A DNA stretch of 64,000 nucleotides from Micrasema longulum (lineage: Eukaryota; Arthropoda; Insecta; Trichoptera; Brachycentridae). Position numbers and translations under genes: made by a program. Position 1 is the first letter of the stretch, and every line of letters begins with the position of its first letter. Shown here in pieces: positions 42,935 through 52,268 of this stretch. The DNA lies in the NCBI GenBank assembly GCA_022494885.1, contig JAGVSM010003427.1, positions 78,205 to 142,204 of the forward strand, given 5' to 3'. The notes under the pieces are model-generated. The model was not told where the DNA came from and searched no databases. It saw only the letters and a program-made list of their open reading frames with translations.

Positions 42935-44330
42935 AATTAATAATAAAAATAATGTGACCTCACTGGGGTTGCCCGTGCCGATGACACTTAACAATTTACC
43001 TTTTTGTTAAAAATATTGTTACGTTTGAGAAAAAACAAAGAAGACTAACTTAATAAACAGAAATAATTAACAAAATAGTCCGACAGTTTTAAACACTACA
43101 TATTTATGTTTATAAATCATTTATGTACATCTATATTATTTACATTACAAAACCCACAATGAAAGAACCAAAACCTAACATAAGCTATACACTTGTGGAG
43201 CAGTTGATTCAATATTGGTTTGGGCGAATGAGACAATCCATTTGACTTCTACCTAGCTCCACTATCCATTTTATTATAGCCTTTTTGAACATTTTCTCGT
43301 TATTAATTGTTTTAATTGATAGTGGAATAATACTCAAAATCTCTTTGTCCGATGATGGTATTAGTTTGTATTTGTTTAAGTTGTCTTTAGGTTGAGGATC
43401 TAGTGATTATATTATTTGTATTGTAGGGGTTATGTCTTTCATTTGAGTAAGAGTAGTTTTTGTATATTGTTTTAGCGTATAATTGTTTTGGTGCCATAAG
43501 TTGGGATTCGTGGAACATTTCTTCAGTAGACGTCTGTATCGGGACTCTGAGCTACTACTAATACTACTATCATCACGCCATTTCCCCGTAGGGGTAAGCA
43601 GAGAGAATGGACTGCCACACACGTCTGTTCTGGCATACAATCCTAGCCTCTTCCACATTCATACATCTTGTCATACATGCCCTTCGGTTCTGTCTGCTTT
43701 TGACATGACCAGACTTAAGATTTTAGTTTATCTGATCATGCCACGTCTTCCTTGGTCGTCCTCGTCTAACGTTGCCGTTCATTTTTGCCATATATACTTG
43801 TTTTACCATTCTTTCGTCGTCCATTCGTTCTACGTGACCAAACCATCTCAGAGACCCTTTCTTAATCTTATCAATTATACTTGTCTCAGATTTACACTCT
43901 CGCCTGATTTATCATTCGTAACCCTGTCATATATTGATTTCCCACACATTCGTCTAAGAGATCGCATTTCAACCGCGTTCACTCGGCTTTCATCCTTCCT
44001 CTGCCAGTTCTATGTTTCACTTCCATACATAAGTGTTGGGACTAAAACTCCGTTGTGCACTGCCAGTTTAGCTTCGATTGACATATTTTTATTAGAAATT
44101 ACTGTATATATACACTATAGATATATATACTACTATATATACTATATATATACTATAGACAATAATTAATTATGGATTTTTGTGCAACAAATACATTATT
44201 TAAAACTGTGTCACTCGCACCTCCCAATCCGATTATACCGTACTCCAAAATTGATTGGCACAATGAAAAATAAATCTTTAAAAACTCCTGTATATTAATT
44301 ATATTTCAAATTATTTTGAAAATATACGTA
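42935..44330 (-). pseudogene. NLTR-1 copy split by an RTE-like insertion
   Basis: The 3' UTR (42935-43180) and decayed C-terminal ORF (43190-43552) match the NLTR-1 copy at 20560-21310. The match resumes at about 44160-44330 (TTGTGCAACAAATACATTAT, CACTCGCACCTCCCAATCCG, ATTCCAAA-type text). The break comes after GTATCGGGACTCTGAG at 43552. The ~600-bp interruption is the RTE-like fragment listed separately. The coding sequence has several shifts and is nonfunctional. Confidence 0.85.
43553..44110 (-). pseudogene. RTE-like ORF C-terminus inserted in NLTR-1
   Basis: Read on the minus strand, this aligns with 63215-63718. It contains the segments for a YGSE-W region, a RR--C-K block and WFGHVERMD, then GR-RKTWHDQIR, and a 3' end where GGGGAAATGGCGTGATG is followed by short TAG-type repeats. 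Several stops and shifts are present. On the insertion's other side (44100-44160) lies a TATATACTATAGATATATA palindromic tract that may be expanded simple sequence. Confidence 0.75.
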
Positions 44331-44334
44331 AGTC

Positions 44335-44845
44335 TTTTAAGTTTATTTGTATTATTTTCAAGTAAAGTAAGTAAAGTATGATACAAACTTGGAAAAACAG
44401 AGTTAACTGAAATAATTGCACTAAATAACCACAGTCGGCAGTCACAGTGAGATGAAGGAAATATGTAGTTATGTATGTGCAAGTATAATATAATAAGCAG
44501 CCGTAAGAAGTTCACGATATATAATGAGACTTGCTAAGTATGGGCTTTTTGTACCTAATGGACCACTTTATAGAATCAGTGACAAACAAGTTTTATCATA
44601 TTAATTATACAGTTTCAAAAAAAATATGTATTTCTCATGACTTTGCCCTGTACATGACGATATTTATCAGTTCGAAGATTATTACAAAAGACTATGGATG
44701 TAAAATTACGTAATTTTACCAAAAGTCGCGGTAAAATACCGTGATTTACGGTATTTTACGGTAATTTTCGGTAAGAAACGAATTTGACATACTTATTTTT
44801 ATTTTTCAAAGATATTACAAATACGAGTAGCTTTGTTTTATAATA
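44335..44845. other. Unassigned; contains CGGTA-rich palindrome
   Basis: 44731-44742 (GTAAAATACCGT) and 44748-44759 (ACGGTATTTTAC) form an exact 12-bp hairpin in a tract of repeated TTTACGGTA/TTTTCGGTA words (44710-44775). No gene was found. Confidence 0.5.
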
Positions 44846-44849
44846 ATAA

Positions 44850-45215
44850 TAATAATTATGGATAACTTATATAGCGCCATTTTCGTAATATAATACCTCA
44901 AGGGCGCTTTATATAAATTTAATTTTAGCTTTTTAATCTAAGAAAAATAATGTACATTGTCACCACATGCTAAGAATTTATCCAAATGATTTAGAGAACA
45001 AGTGGGTTTTAAGTTTCTTCCGAAACATCACTTCACTCTCACAGTTTCGGACTTCTACTGGGAGAGCATTCCATGCCGTAGGGCCTGCGACCGCAAATGC
45101 ACGTTCGCCGAATTTAGTGCGCTTTAGGACACTTTACGTGACTGCAAAAACCAGGTTTAGATCCATCTCGTGGTTGTCGAGATTCATTAGAAGTATGGGA
45201 CGTTCAAGGTCATTC
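44850..45215 (-). pseudogene. L2-like element, C-terminal ORF plus 3' terminus
   Basis: The minus strand reads RTKFGERAFAVAGPTAWNAL, then PVEVRNCESEVMFRKKLKTH and LFSKSFG with a stop. The GERAF-VAGP-AWN-LP block, then F+--LK-HLF, is the terminal segment of L2/CR1-type ORF2. Past the stop, the 3' UTR ends in the AAGCGCC/GGCGCT stem (44875-44910) and an (ATT)n-type tail (44848-44858). It is 5'-truncated near 45215. A second copy is at 55785-56195. Confidence 0.85.
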
Positions 45216-45224
45216 GGTAAGTAC

Positions 45225-45490
45225 TTTTTTCACTTTTTTTATAAAAAGGGTTATTTTGTTTTGAAACTTAACAAGATCGGTGGACATAGGGTCCTTAGTA
45301 AAACCCTAAGTTTGTGACCTTGAACGACCACCGCTCATGCCACGATTTTGAAAAAATGGTGCTTAAAATTAGTTTTTTGTGTATAATTACGTCCCTGAAG
45401 GTTTTATAGAAAAGTCTGAGAAAATAAAATTTACTTAAAAATCGTCGTAATTTTTTTTTTAGTAGGATCAATACTTTCCAAGATACACGT
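45225..45490. other. Unassigned sequence
   Basis: No feature was recognised. Confidence 0.35.
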
Positions 45491-45494
45491 TTGA

Positions 45495-45690
45495 ACATCA
45501 AATACATTTTATCAAAATAGCGGAAAAGCGCTATTAGCACTAACAATAGGCAGGTTAGTCCTGCATATTGGAATGGGAAACAGTACATGCTGACGCTGTC
45601 TATCCGGAGTATAAAAGCTAATGCTCCGCATAATTTCATGGTTGTCAATAATACCACGCAACAATTGAAAAAAATGCGTAAATAAATACA
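45495..45690 (-). pseudogene. Jockey-like (family J) C-terminal fragment
   Basis: The minus strand reads LRGIIDNHEIMRSISFYTPD, then RQRQHVLFPIPICRTNLPIV, then a stop shortly after. It is nearly the same as the 42207-42431 segment. It is 5'-truncated and lacks a matching 3' UTR. Confidence 0.75.
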
Positions 45691-45699
45691 CATAAAACG

Positions 45700-46380
45700 T
45701 AATAAATTATATTTGCACACTGATCCAATTTGTAGTTTGTATGCCTGCTACTTATTATATTAGGTTATACAGTCACTTTTGGACTAATTTCTCGTTCCAG
45801 AATATGTACATCGGATGGGTGAATCTATGGTTAGAAATACGTGGGAAATTAATGTCAGCCTAATATACAACTCTACAGTAAATCTGCTTCAGCAGTAATC
45901 GAAGTTTACAAGAAGGTCCTTCGTTATATTGAAGGAGACTGCACGAACATCGCAAGTGGCCATTACGACCCATATAGAGAGAGTCGTCCACAAGCCACAA
46001 GCGACTGGAATATTGCCAACAGCAACTAAGTACTGCCGACCGCCTGTGCCTGCCTCCCTCAAACGTTCCGACACTACATTTTCGTGAACGCTCCCTAAAT
46101 ATTAATTACATTAATATAAAATATCCTACATCAAAATTGACAGAAACTCACAGAAGAGGAGAATATCTTTGAAAAGAGAATATGGAAGAGTACTCTAAAC
46201 TCTGAATGATGACAAGTGAAGAGGGTACATTATACAAAACGGATCCACAGATAACAAATTTTACATGGGAGGGCAAAAATAATAAAAACCGTATGTTTGT
46301 GGCACTGGGTTTATATATTTAATCAAATACGTTTATAATTAACGTAATATATATTTTTACAATCGCAAAAAAATTTAAAA
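45700..46380. other. Unassigned, partly GC-rich
   Basis: 45890-46090 is less AT-rich, with a short minus-strand frame of unknown origin. No splice-bounded exon was recognised. Confidence 0.35.
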
Positions 46381-46384
46381 ACCT

Positions 46385-46545
46385 CTACTTTATACCGCAA
46401 CGCAGACCTTTTGTTCTTCCCGAATGCAGGACAAAATTACCGTTGGTTATGCCTGTAAGGAAGATGATTGTTCTGCTGAACAGTCTACCTTTGGATCTTT
46501 TCCTAGCCGGGATTACCAGTTTTATGACTCTTCGTCTCTAACTAT
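46385..46545 (+). pseudogene. Jockey-like (family J) C-terminal fragment
   Basis: The plus strand reads RRPFVLPECRTKLPLVMPVR, then KMIVLLNSLPLDLFLAGITS, then FMTLRL and a stop. It pairs with the minus-strand copy at 34680-34883. Confidence 0.75.
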
Positions 46546-46559
46546 ATAAATTAGTGACT

Positions 46560-47880
46560 TATATATAAATATCTTGGTAGCATACGCATTCCGTCCATGG
46601 ATTCGATGGTACCAATGCTTCCCAAAAAATTGAATTCTTTAAAATCGGATAAGTTTAATCTTTTTAGTAACAACATTTTTTTTTTCAATTAGTTTGTTGT
46701 TAATCGTAGCGTTCTGAGGTGAGTTCGTTGTTCATTTATTAATAACTTCTAAAAATTTCGGCAAACCCACACACAACCTTTCGCCAGCGCGTTCATGCGC
46801 GAACTGAAGTTAAGTTCACTGCGCCCCATCTAATACTGAAACATAAAACTGCGTTACTCTGTTGGTTTCCATGAGGCGGTCGCTCATTACTGAATTCACA
46901 AGTCCGCGCACGCGTAAATTCAGATCTTACGAGCTGTGGAAGCAGTTCTTAAAAACCAATCCATGTTTATTTTTTATATATTGTGAGAATAACAAAACAA
47001 TTTTTTTCCTTAAATCGGTTGACACGATGGTATTAACTATTAGCATGTTCAATTACTATAGCACTCCCCTATTCCATTCTATTAAACTCATCCAGGAGAA
47101 GAAAATAGCATTAATATATCGAAAAAAAAAATCAGCCCGATTTAGCCGTCTACTCTTCAAGTGATTTAATTTGTTTTATGGTGTAGGTAAAATTTAGTTC
47201 ACGTTTTACGTCAATCGCAAAAATATTTTTTTTTCTTGTGAATTATATATGCATTAAATAATCGAAAGCATTAGTCAGCATTTTTAATTCTGACGTCATT
47301 TGTTGGTGTAAACACTGTGACTTATGCATATCAAAACTAATATTTTTATCGATATAACCATTTCACCTTTGACCCGTGCATTGATTTTTACCTTCAACTG
47401 TCGACGCCGAATGATTCAGGAACAAATATATTTCAAACCATAAAATATTGAATAGTCAATAGTAGTGTTTGAAACATAGTTTTACCAGTCGACATGCTAA
47501 TGCGGTAACAGCAAAAGTTCCGCATTAATAAACTAAACGAGTATCCTACAATTACTATGACAAAACAATATTAAAAAAAATTCATGGCATATTTTCGTTT
47601 TATCTTGTACATCCGTCTTAGACAAAGCATGCACATTTTTCCTGTTTTTTCATGCAATCTTTCGTCATCATTTTAAATGTTAAACCGAAATCCTATTCAA
47701 GGAGTAGCTAAATTGTTATTCGGTTCATAGAAACAACAACTTAAATCTGTTGGTATTTATAAACAATAACTTTTAATTCAGAAACTTTTTTTTTACACGA
47801 TATTTTATTCGATGACGAAAAAATCTAATAACATGTTGAAAAAGTAAAATTAAGAAGAGTTTTCGATAGTAAACATTTTT
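46560..47880. other. Unassigned sequence
   Basis: 46760-46930 is less AT-rich but holds only an unrecognised 100-codon frame starting at 46862. CAATTACTATAGCACTCCCC at 47048 matches a word near 10979. The rest is AT-rich. Confidence 0.35.
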
Positions 47881-47883
47881 TCA

Positions 47884-47950
47884 ACCATATTTTGAGTATA
47901 TCTAAATGATTGTAGATAAGGCTGGGTGTCACTACCTAGAGACTTATTAA
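47884..47950. repeat. Module A, solitary diverged copy
   Basis: CCATATTTTGAGTATATCTA, then AATGATTGTAGATAAGG, then CACTACCTAGAGACTTATT follows the pattern of module A at 11584, 11929, 28119, 58181 and 60886. Confidence 0.55.
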
Positions 47951-48079
47951 GAAGACATGTGTATTTTCTTCATACAAACGTACTCCCGTATTTTCTACCT
48001 GATTTATGGCACTATCAGTTATTTTTTTAAACATATTTTCATTAAAAGATCCGTACATTATGTACTCGTTAGGCTGAGA

Positions 48080-48370
48080 TAGGCATTATCGATAAAATCA
48101 AGAAAAAAGCTCTGCGTTGGTTTGGACATGTAGAGCGAATGGACAGCGAAAGAACGGCTAAAAATATTTACAATGCGAATGTTGATTGATGCAGAAATAG
48201 AGGAATACATGGCATAACCAAATCCAACAAATACTTGAAATCGGGCATGTCAAAAGTCGGAATGTATGTAGAGGAAGCGAGATACGTATGCAAAGATATA
48301 TTGACGTGGCGTTCTATCCTCTCTGTCCCCACTTACGGGGAAACGGTGTGGTGGTTTGTTGTTGTTGTTG
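48080..48370 (+). pseudogene. RTE-like ORF C-terminus and 3' end
   Basis: The plus strand reads IIDKIKKKALRWFGHVERMD, then SERTAKNIYNANVD and a stop. Decayed text for the HGITKSNKYLK and EARYVCKDI regions follows. The 3' end has CCCCACTTACGGGGAAAC (stem CCCC/GGGG) and a TTGTTGTTGTTG tail (48357-48371). It matches the minus-strand copy at 63215-63718. Confidence 0.8.
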
Positions 48371-48483
48371 TATTTTTATAGACTTTTAGCTTCGGTGTCG
48401 TAAAACTTTTTTGATTAATTGTTTCATATGTGAGCTAACACCATCAAAAAACCCATAAAAGCGTCCAGCGGGCTTATTCTTTC

Positions 48484-48815
48484 ACAATTTCGTTTCGTAA
48501 GTTCGTTCGTTCGCCATATACCCATCTCATTCTAACGCAATCAAAACCATATTTCGCTCTCGTTCCCTCTCATACGATACAAATGAATTTACGAAACGAA
48601 TTAGTTACAGCATAAGGCTACAGTTTTATCTACCGTCTTCGGTCGTGCGGTATAAAAATATGAATAATAATTTTGAAAAACGGAAACGGTACACAGAAAA
48701 TTTTATTCTGATACTCTTTCTCAAAAAAAAAATCGGTTCAGTTTAGAGGTGCGGAAAACGGGACAACGAAACCTCGATTTTATCGATATTAGTTAGGTTA
48801 AGTTGGGTAATATTT
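48484..48815 (+). repeat. Short foldback and dispersed repeat D copy 2
   Basis: ATTTCGTTTCGTAA (48487-48500) and TTTACGAAACGAATT (48589-48603) face each other. Downstream, 48660-48815 matches the reverse complement of 113-262 (AATTTTGAAAAACGGAAAC, TTCTGATACTCTTT, GCGGAAAACGGGACAACGAA). The two parts may belong to one element. Confidence 0.6.
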
Positions 48816-49073
48816 TCACACTGAAATTATTTATTAATAAAAAGATGCGTTTGAATTTTTTTTTTTTTTTTTATTTCAAAATACAAAAATGTACAAAAAC
48901 ACAATTGTATTCCCATGAGTTAGCAAACTCATTCTGGGATTGATACAATTTAAGATTATCAGATAAAAATAAAAATACATTTTGTTGAACATAATTAAAA
49001 CAAAAATGGACATATCTCGGAGACCTTTTTAAAAACAAATTATAATATATTATTTAACATTAAATCACATGGG

Positions 49074-49799
49074 TTAAGGGTTATCGAGAAATAATTTGAG
49101 GAAATGATTTTTTAGTGTTATTTGATTTCCATTCGTAGACTGGTAAGAAATTGATTTAAAGTGAATAGGCAGGAGGTTATATTGAGTAGAGGCAATGTAG
49201 AGGAGTGACCTCAATCCGAATTTAGAGGAGTGTACAGGGGGTAAATGTAGACAGTTATGAGATCGTGTGCGATGGTTATGTATATCACTGTTAAAAGTAA
49301 GCGCTAAATTTGAGTTTAATTTATGTTGCAAAATTTGTAAAAAAGTGTTAGTTATTTCATATGAAGGTAAAATACTAAAAGGAACTATATTTGTCTCGGA
49401 ATATATCTCCTTTATGCTTTTATCTCTTCGAAAACGAAATACATTTCTTATTGCTCTATTTTGTAGAACCTGTATTTCCGCAATCCTCTTTTTCGTCGCA
49501 AATCCCCAGACACAGGTAAGATAGGATAGATGAGAGTGAAACATGGCAAAATATACGGCCCGAAGAAGTGTTGTCGGAAGCATGTTCTGAAGTCTATACA
49601 GGATTCCAGCAATTGGCGCAATTTTAGATTTTACATGATTAAACTGATCATTCCAGGTTAGTTTTGAATCTATGGTTAAGCCTAAATATTTAGTAACATA
49701 TTTTTTTTCAAGTCGATCTGAACCAATTGCTATATTCAAATTTATATTAAGTTTATTTCCAAATATTAAATAGTGGGATTTTTTTGCATTTAATGTTAA
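49074..49799 (-). pseudogene. ORF2 C-terminal part, out of frame with the RT part
   Basis: After the stop that ends the upstream frame at 49801, the expected continuation NKLTLNAKKSHYLIFGNKL is found one nucleotide out of phase. It is followed (49739-49074) by KYLGLTIDSKLTWNDQFNHV, then LRAVYFAMFHSHLSYLTCVW, EIQVLQNRAIRNVFRFR and TRSHNCLHLPPVHS, ending LKLFLDNP and a stop. These are the thumb/C-terminal blocks of a CR1/jockey-type RT protein. The break looks like a single-nucleotide insertion in an A/T run near 49806-49812. It may be a real mutation, an assembly error, or less likely a recoding site. Confidence 0.85.
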
Positions 49800-49800
49800 T

Positions 49801-52107
49801 TTATTGATTTTTTAACCATGTCGTAAGCTGGGAAACGTCATGTTTCATTTGATTTTGTAAATTCACAAGGTTTGGACTGTTAAAGTAAATAATCGTGTCA
49901 TCAGCATAGAGTTGTATTGTTCCCATGAATTTCAAGTTCGGTAGGTCATTTATATAGATCAGGAAGAGAAGTGGGCCAAGAATAGAACCTTGTGGGACAC
50001 CACATGTAATATCCCCCATTTCACTATGCTCACCTCCCACTTCAGCAAAACATTTTCGATTTTCTAAATACGAGGTTAGTAAATCAAGAGAAGTACCACA
50101 AACTCCAATATGTTCCAATTTTTCCAATAAAATTTTATGGTTGACTGTATCAAAGGCTTTTTTGAGATCTATAAAAATTGCCGCAGTGTAAAGGCCTTTA
50201 TCAAGATAACTCTGAATGGATGAAACAAAATCTAATGCTGCAACTTTTGTATTAGATTGTTTTATAAAGCCGTATTGACTTTTCGAAAGGATATCATTTG
50301 CGTTTAGATATTTTGTGAGTCTATCTTTAATTACATATTCAAACAATTTAGAACAAACCGGGAGAATAGATATCGGTCTATAATTTTGGACATTTTTACT
50401 GCAGTCATCTTTGTAAATTGGTATTATTTTTGCGATCTTTAATTTATCTGGAAAAATACCCTGTGACAATGATTGATTAATAATAACAACAAGATGGTCA
50501 ATAAGTTCGTTTTTACATATTTTAAATAAAGATGCTGTAAGATTATCTGATCCAGGAGCTGCTTTAGATTTAAGGAGAGAAATTAGTTTTGCGATCTCAT
50601 TTTTTTTTGTAAGTGGCATGTAGAGTGATTGATTAGCTTTCTGTTGTGTGTAAATGGTATTTCGGTCAGGCGATGTAGTAATAATAACTGCCGATAATTT
50701 TTCACCTATTGATAGAAAAAAGTCGTTAAACATTGTTGCCATTTGTTTAGAATCAGTATATTGTTTTCCATTTACATCTAGACACTCACATACAGATTTA
50801 GATTGGGATCTATTATTGGAGAAAATAGAATTGATTGTTTTCCAAGTTTTCCGTGGATTGTACATGTTTTCCTGAAATTGTTGCTTATAATAATTTACTT
50901 TAGCGATCCTTCGGTAGTTAGTGACATCATTTCTAGCTCTGTTTTTAAGATGCATAAGATTAATATTACAAGGATCAAGTTTCCATTGTCGGTGTAGAAT
51001 ATTCCTTTGTTTTATTAACAGGCTTAGTTTTTGGTCAAACCATGGAGTATTGCCTAGATATCCATTTCTATTTCTAGATCGAGTTGAGTTTTTGCTGTGG
51101 ACAATCGCTTTTCTTACATGTTCATCAAAATTAGTATAGTTTTCATTGATATTATTTATATGATTAAAACTATGGCTTTGAAAATAGGTTTTAAGCTTTT
51201 GGTAGTCTATCTTTGTATTTTCATGAAGTTTGTATATTCTGTTATTTGGGCATATATTTATGTTGTTTTTATAATCATATATGAGCAAGTTATGGTCGCT
51301 GAGAGGATCATCAATATTTGAAATAACGCCGGATATGTTTTTTGTGTTTAAAATAAAGTGATCAATCAAAGAGGAACAGTTTTGCGTGATTCTTGTGGGA
51401 AATGTCATGTTGCAAATGCGAAAATCGTACGATTGTAATGTGTTAATATAGCGACTAGTATGTTCGTTGTTTTTAAGAATATCTAAGTTAAAATCCCCAG
51501 TAATAATTGTGTCTTGTTTGGTTTTTTGTAAAATATTTTCAAGGCAGGTGAAGAAGTTTGTGATATTGCCAGACGGTTTACGATAGAAAGCATAAAGTTT
51601 AAAGGGTTTGAAATTTTTACCAGTTACATTGATTCCTAGGAAGGTGTTATCAGAGTTACATTTTTCTATTAAACTATGATTTAATGTTGTATGAACATAT
51701 ATAGCGACCCCTCCTCCGCGTTCATTATTTCTCGATGAATATATGCCCGTGTATCCAGTAAAGTTGAAGAAAACTTCCTCTCCTTCTGTCAGCCAGGTTT
51801 CTGTTATTACTAAGATATGTATGATACTATTAACAGCTTTTACAGTTTCTTCAATTTCATCCACTTTGTTACGCATGCTTCTTGCGTTCATATACATTAT
51901 ACGCAGAGAGGTCTCAACAGCAACATAATCCTGAATTAAGGAATATTTTTTTTCTAAGTTTGTAGAGCTCATTCCACTATTTCTTGTTACTTGTTCTTGT
52001 ACCATCATCCGGTTTACGTCAGAGACATTTTCAAAAAAACTAGCGCCGGTAATTTGAGGATAAGACTTTGAGAACATGGCCTTGGTTTTGAAGAGTATAA
52101 TAAGCAA
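49801..52107 (-). CDS. ORF2: AP-type endonuclease plus reverse transcriptase
   Basis: 768 codons. It carries out target-primed reverse transcription: the endonuclease nicks the target and the RT copies the element RNA from the nick. Endonuclease/exonuclease/phosphatase motifs by residue: Asn74 (MYMNARS), Glu103 (ITETWL), Asp205/Asn207 (TGDFNLD), Asp249 (SLIDHF) and Ser270-Asp-His (LSDHNLL). RT motifs: NYRPISILPV (about 575-584), FIDLKKAFD (645-653), CGVPQGSILGPLL (702-714) and the catalytic YADD (734-737). All catalytic residues are present. The frame then stops early at residue 768 because of the apparent 1-nt shift, losing the C-terminal domain. The first Met may not be the true start, as the homologous region begins near residue 66. 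It lies 162 nt downstream of the middle ORF. Confidence 0.92.
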   Translation of the reverse strand: MLIILFKTKAMFSKSYPQITGASFFENVSDVNRMMVQEQVTRNSGMSSTNLEKKYSLIQDYVAVETSLRIMYMNARSMRNKVDEIEETVKAVNSIIHILVITETWLTEGEEVFFNFTGYTGIYSSRNNERGGGVAIYVHTTLNHSLIEKCNSDNTFLGINVTGKNFKPFKLYAFYRKPSGNITNFFTCLENILQKTKQDTIITGDFNLDILKNNEHTSRYINTLQSYDFRICNMTFPTRITQNCSSLIDHFILNTKNISGVISNIDDPLSDHNLLIYDYKNNINICPNNRIYKLHENTKIDYQKLKTYFQSHSFNHINNINENYTNFDEHVRKAIVHSKNSTRSRNRNGYLGNTPWFDQKLSLLIKQRNILHRQWKLDPCNINLMHLKNRARNDVTNYRRIAKVNYYKQQFQENMYNPRKTWKTINSIFSNNRSQSKSVCECLDVNGKQYTDSKQMATMFNDFFLSIGEKLSAVIITTSPDRNTIYTQQKANQSLYMPLTKKNEIAKLISLLKSKAAPGSDNLTASLFKICKNELIDHLVVIINQSLSQGIFPDKLKIAKIIPIYKDDCSKNVQNYRPISILPVCSKLFEYVIKDRLTKYLNANDILSKSQYGFIKQSNTKVAALDFVSSIQSYLDKGLYTAAIFIDLKKAFDTVNHKILLEKLEHIGVCGTSLDLLTSYLENRKCFAEVGGEHSEMGDITCGVPQGSILGPLLFLIYINDLPNLKFMGTIQLYADDTIIYFNSPNLVNLQNQMKHDVSQLTTWLKNQ

Positions 52108-52268
52108 TGATTTGTTTTATGTTTATAACACAAATATAATAAGCAATTTGTAAATGTATATCTGATAGCTTCCAACCTGTTATAGTTGTAGGTGGTACAT
52201 AATATAAACATAAAAAGTAATAGTAGATCGACCAGCTCATGCATTTTAAACTTAAAAAATAGTGGTTA

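Noticed and set aside
43483..44169. 228-codon plus-strand protein
   Set aside because: It is the antisense of the decayed RTE-like C-terminus and part of NLTR-1; the peptide has no independent support.
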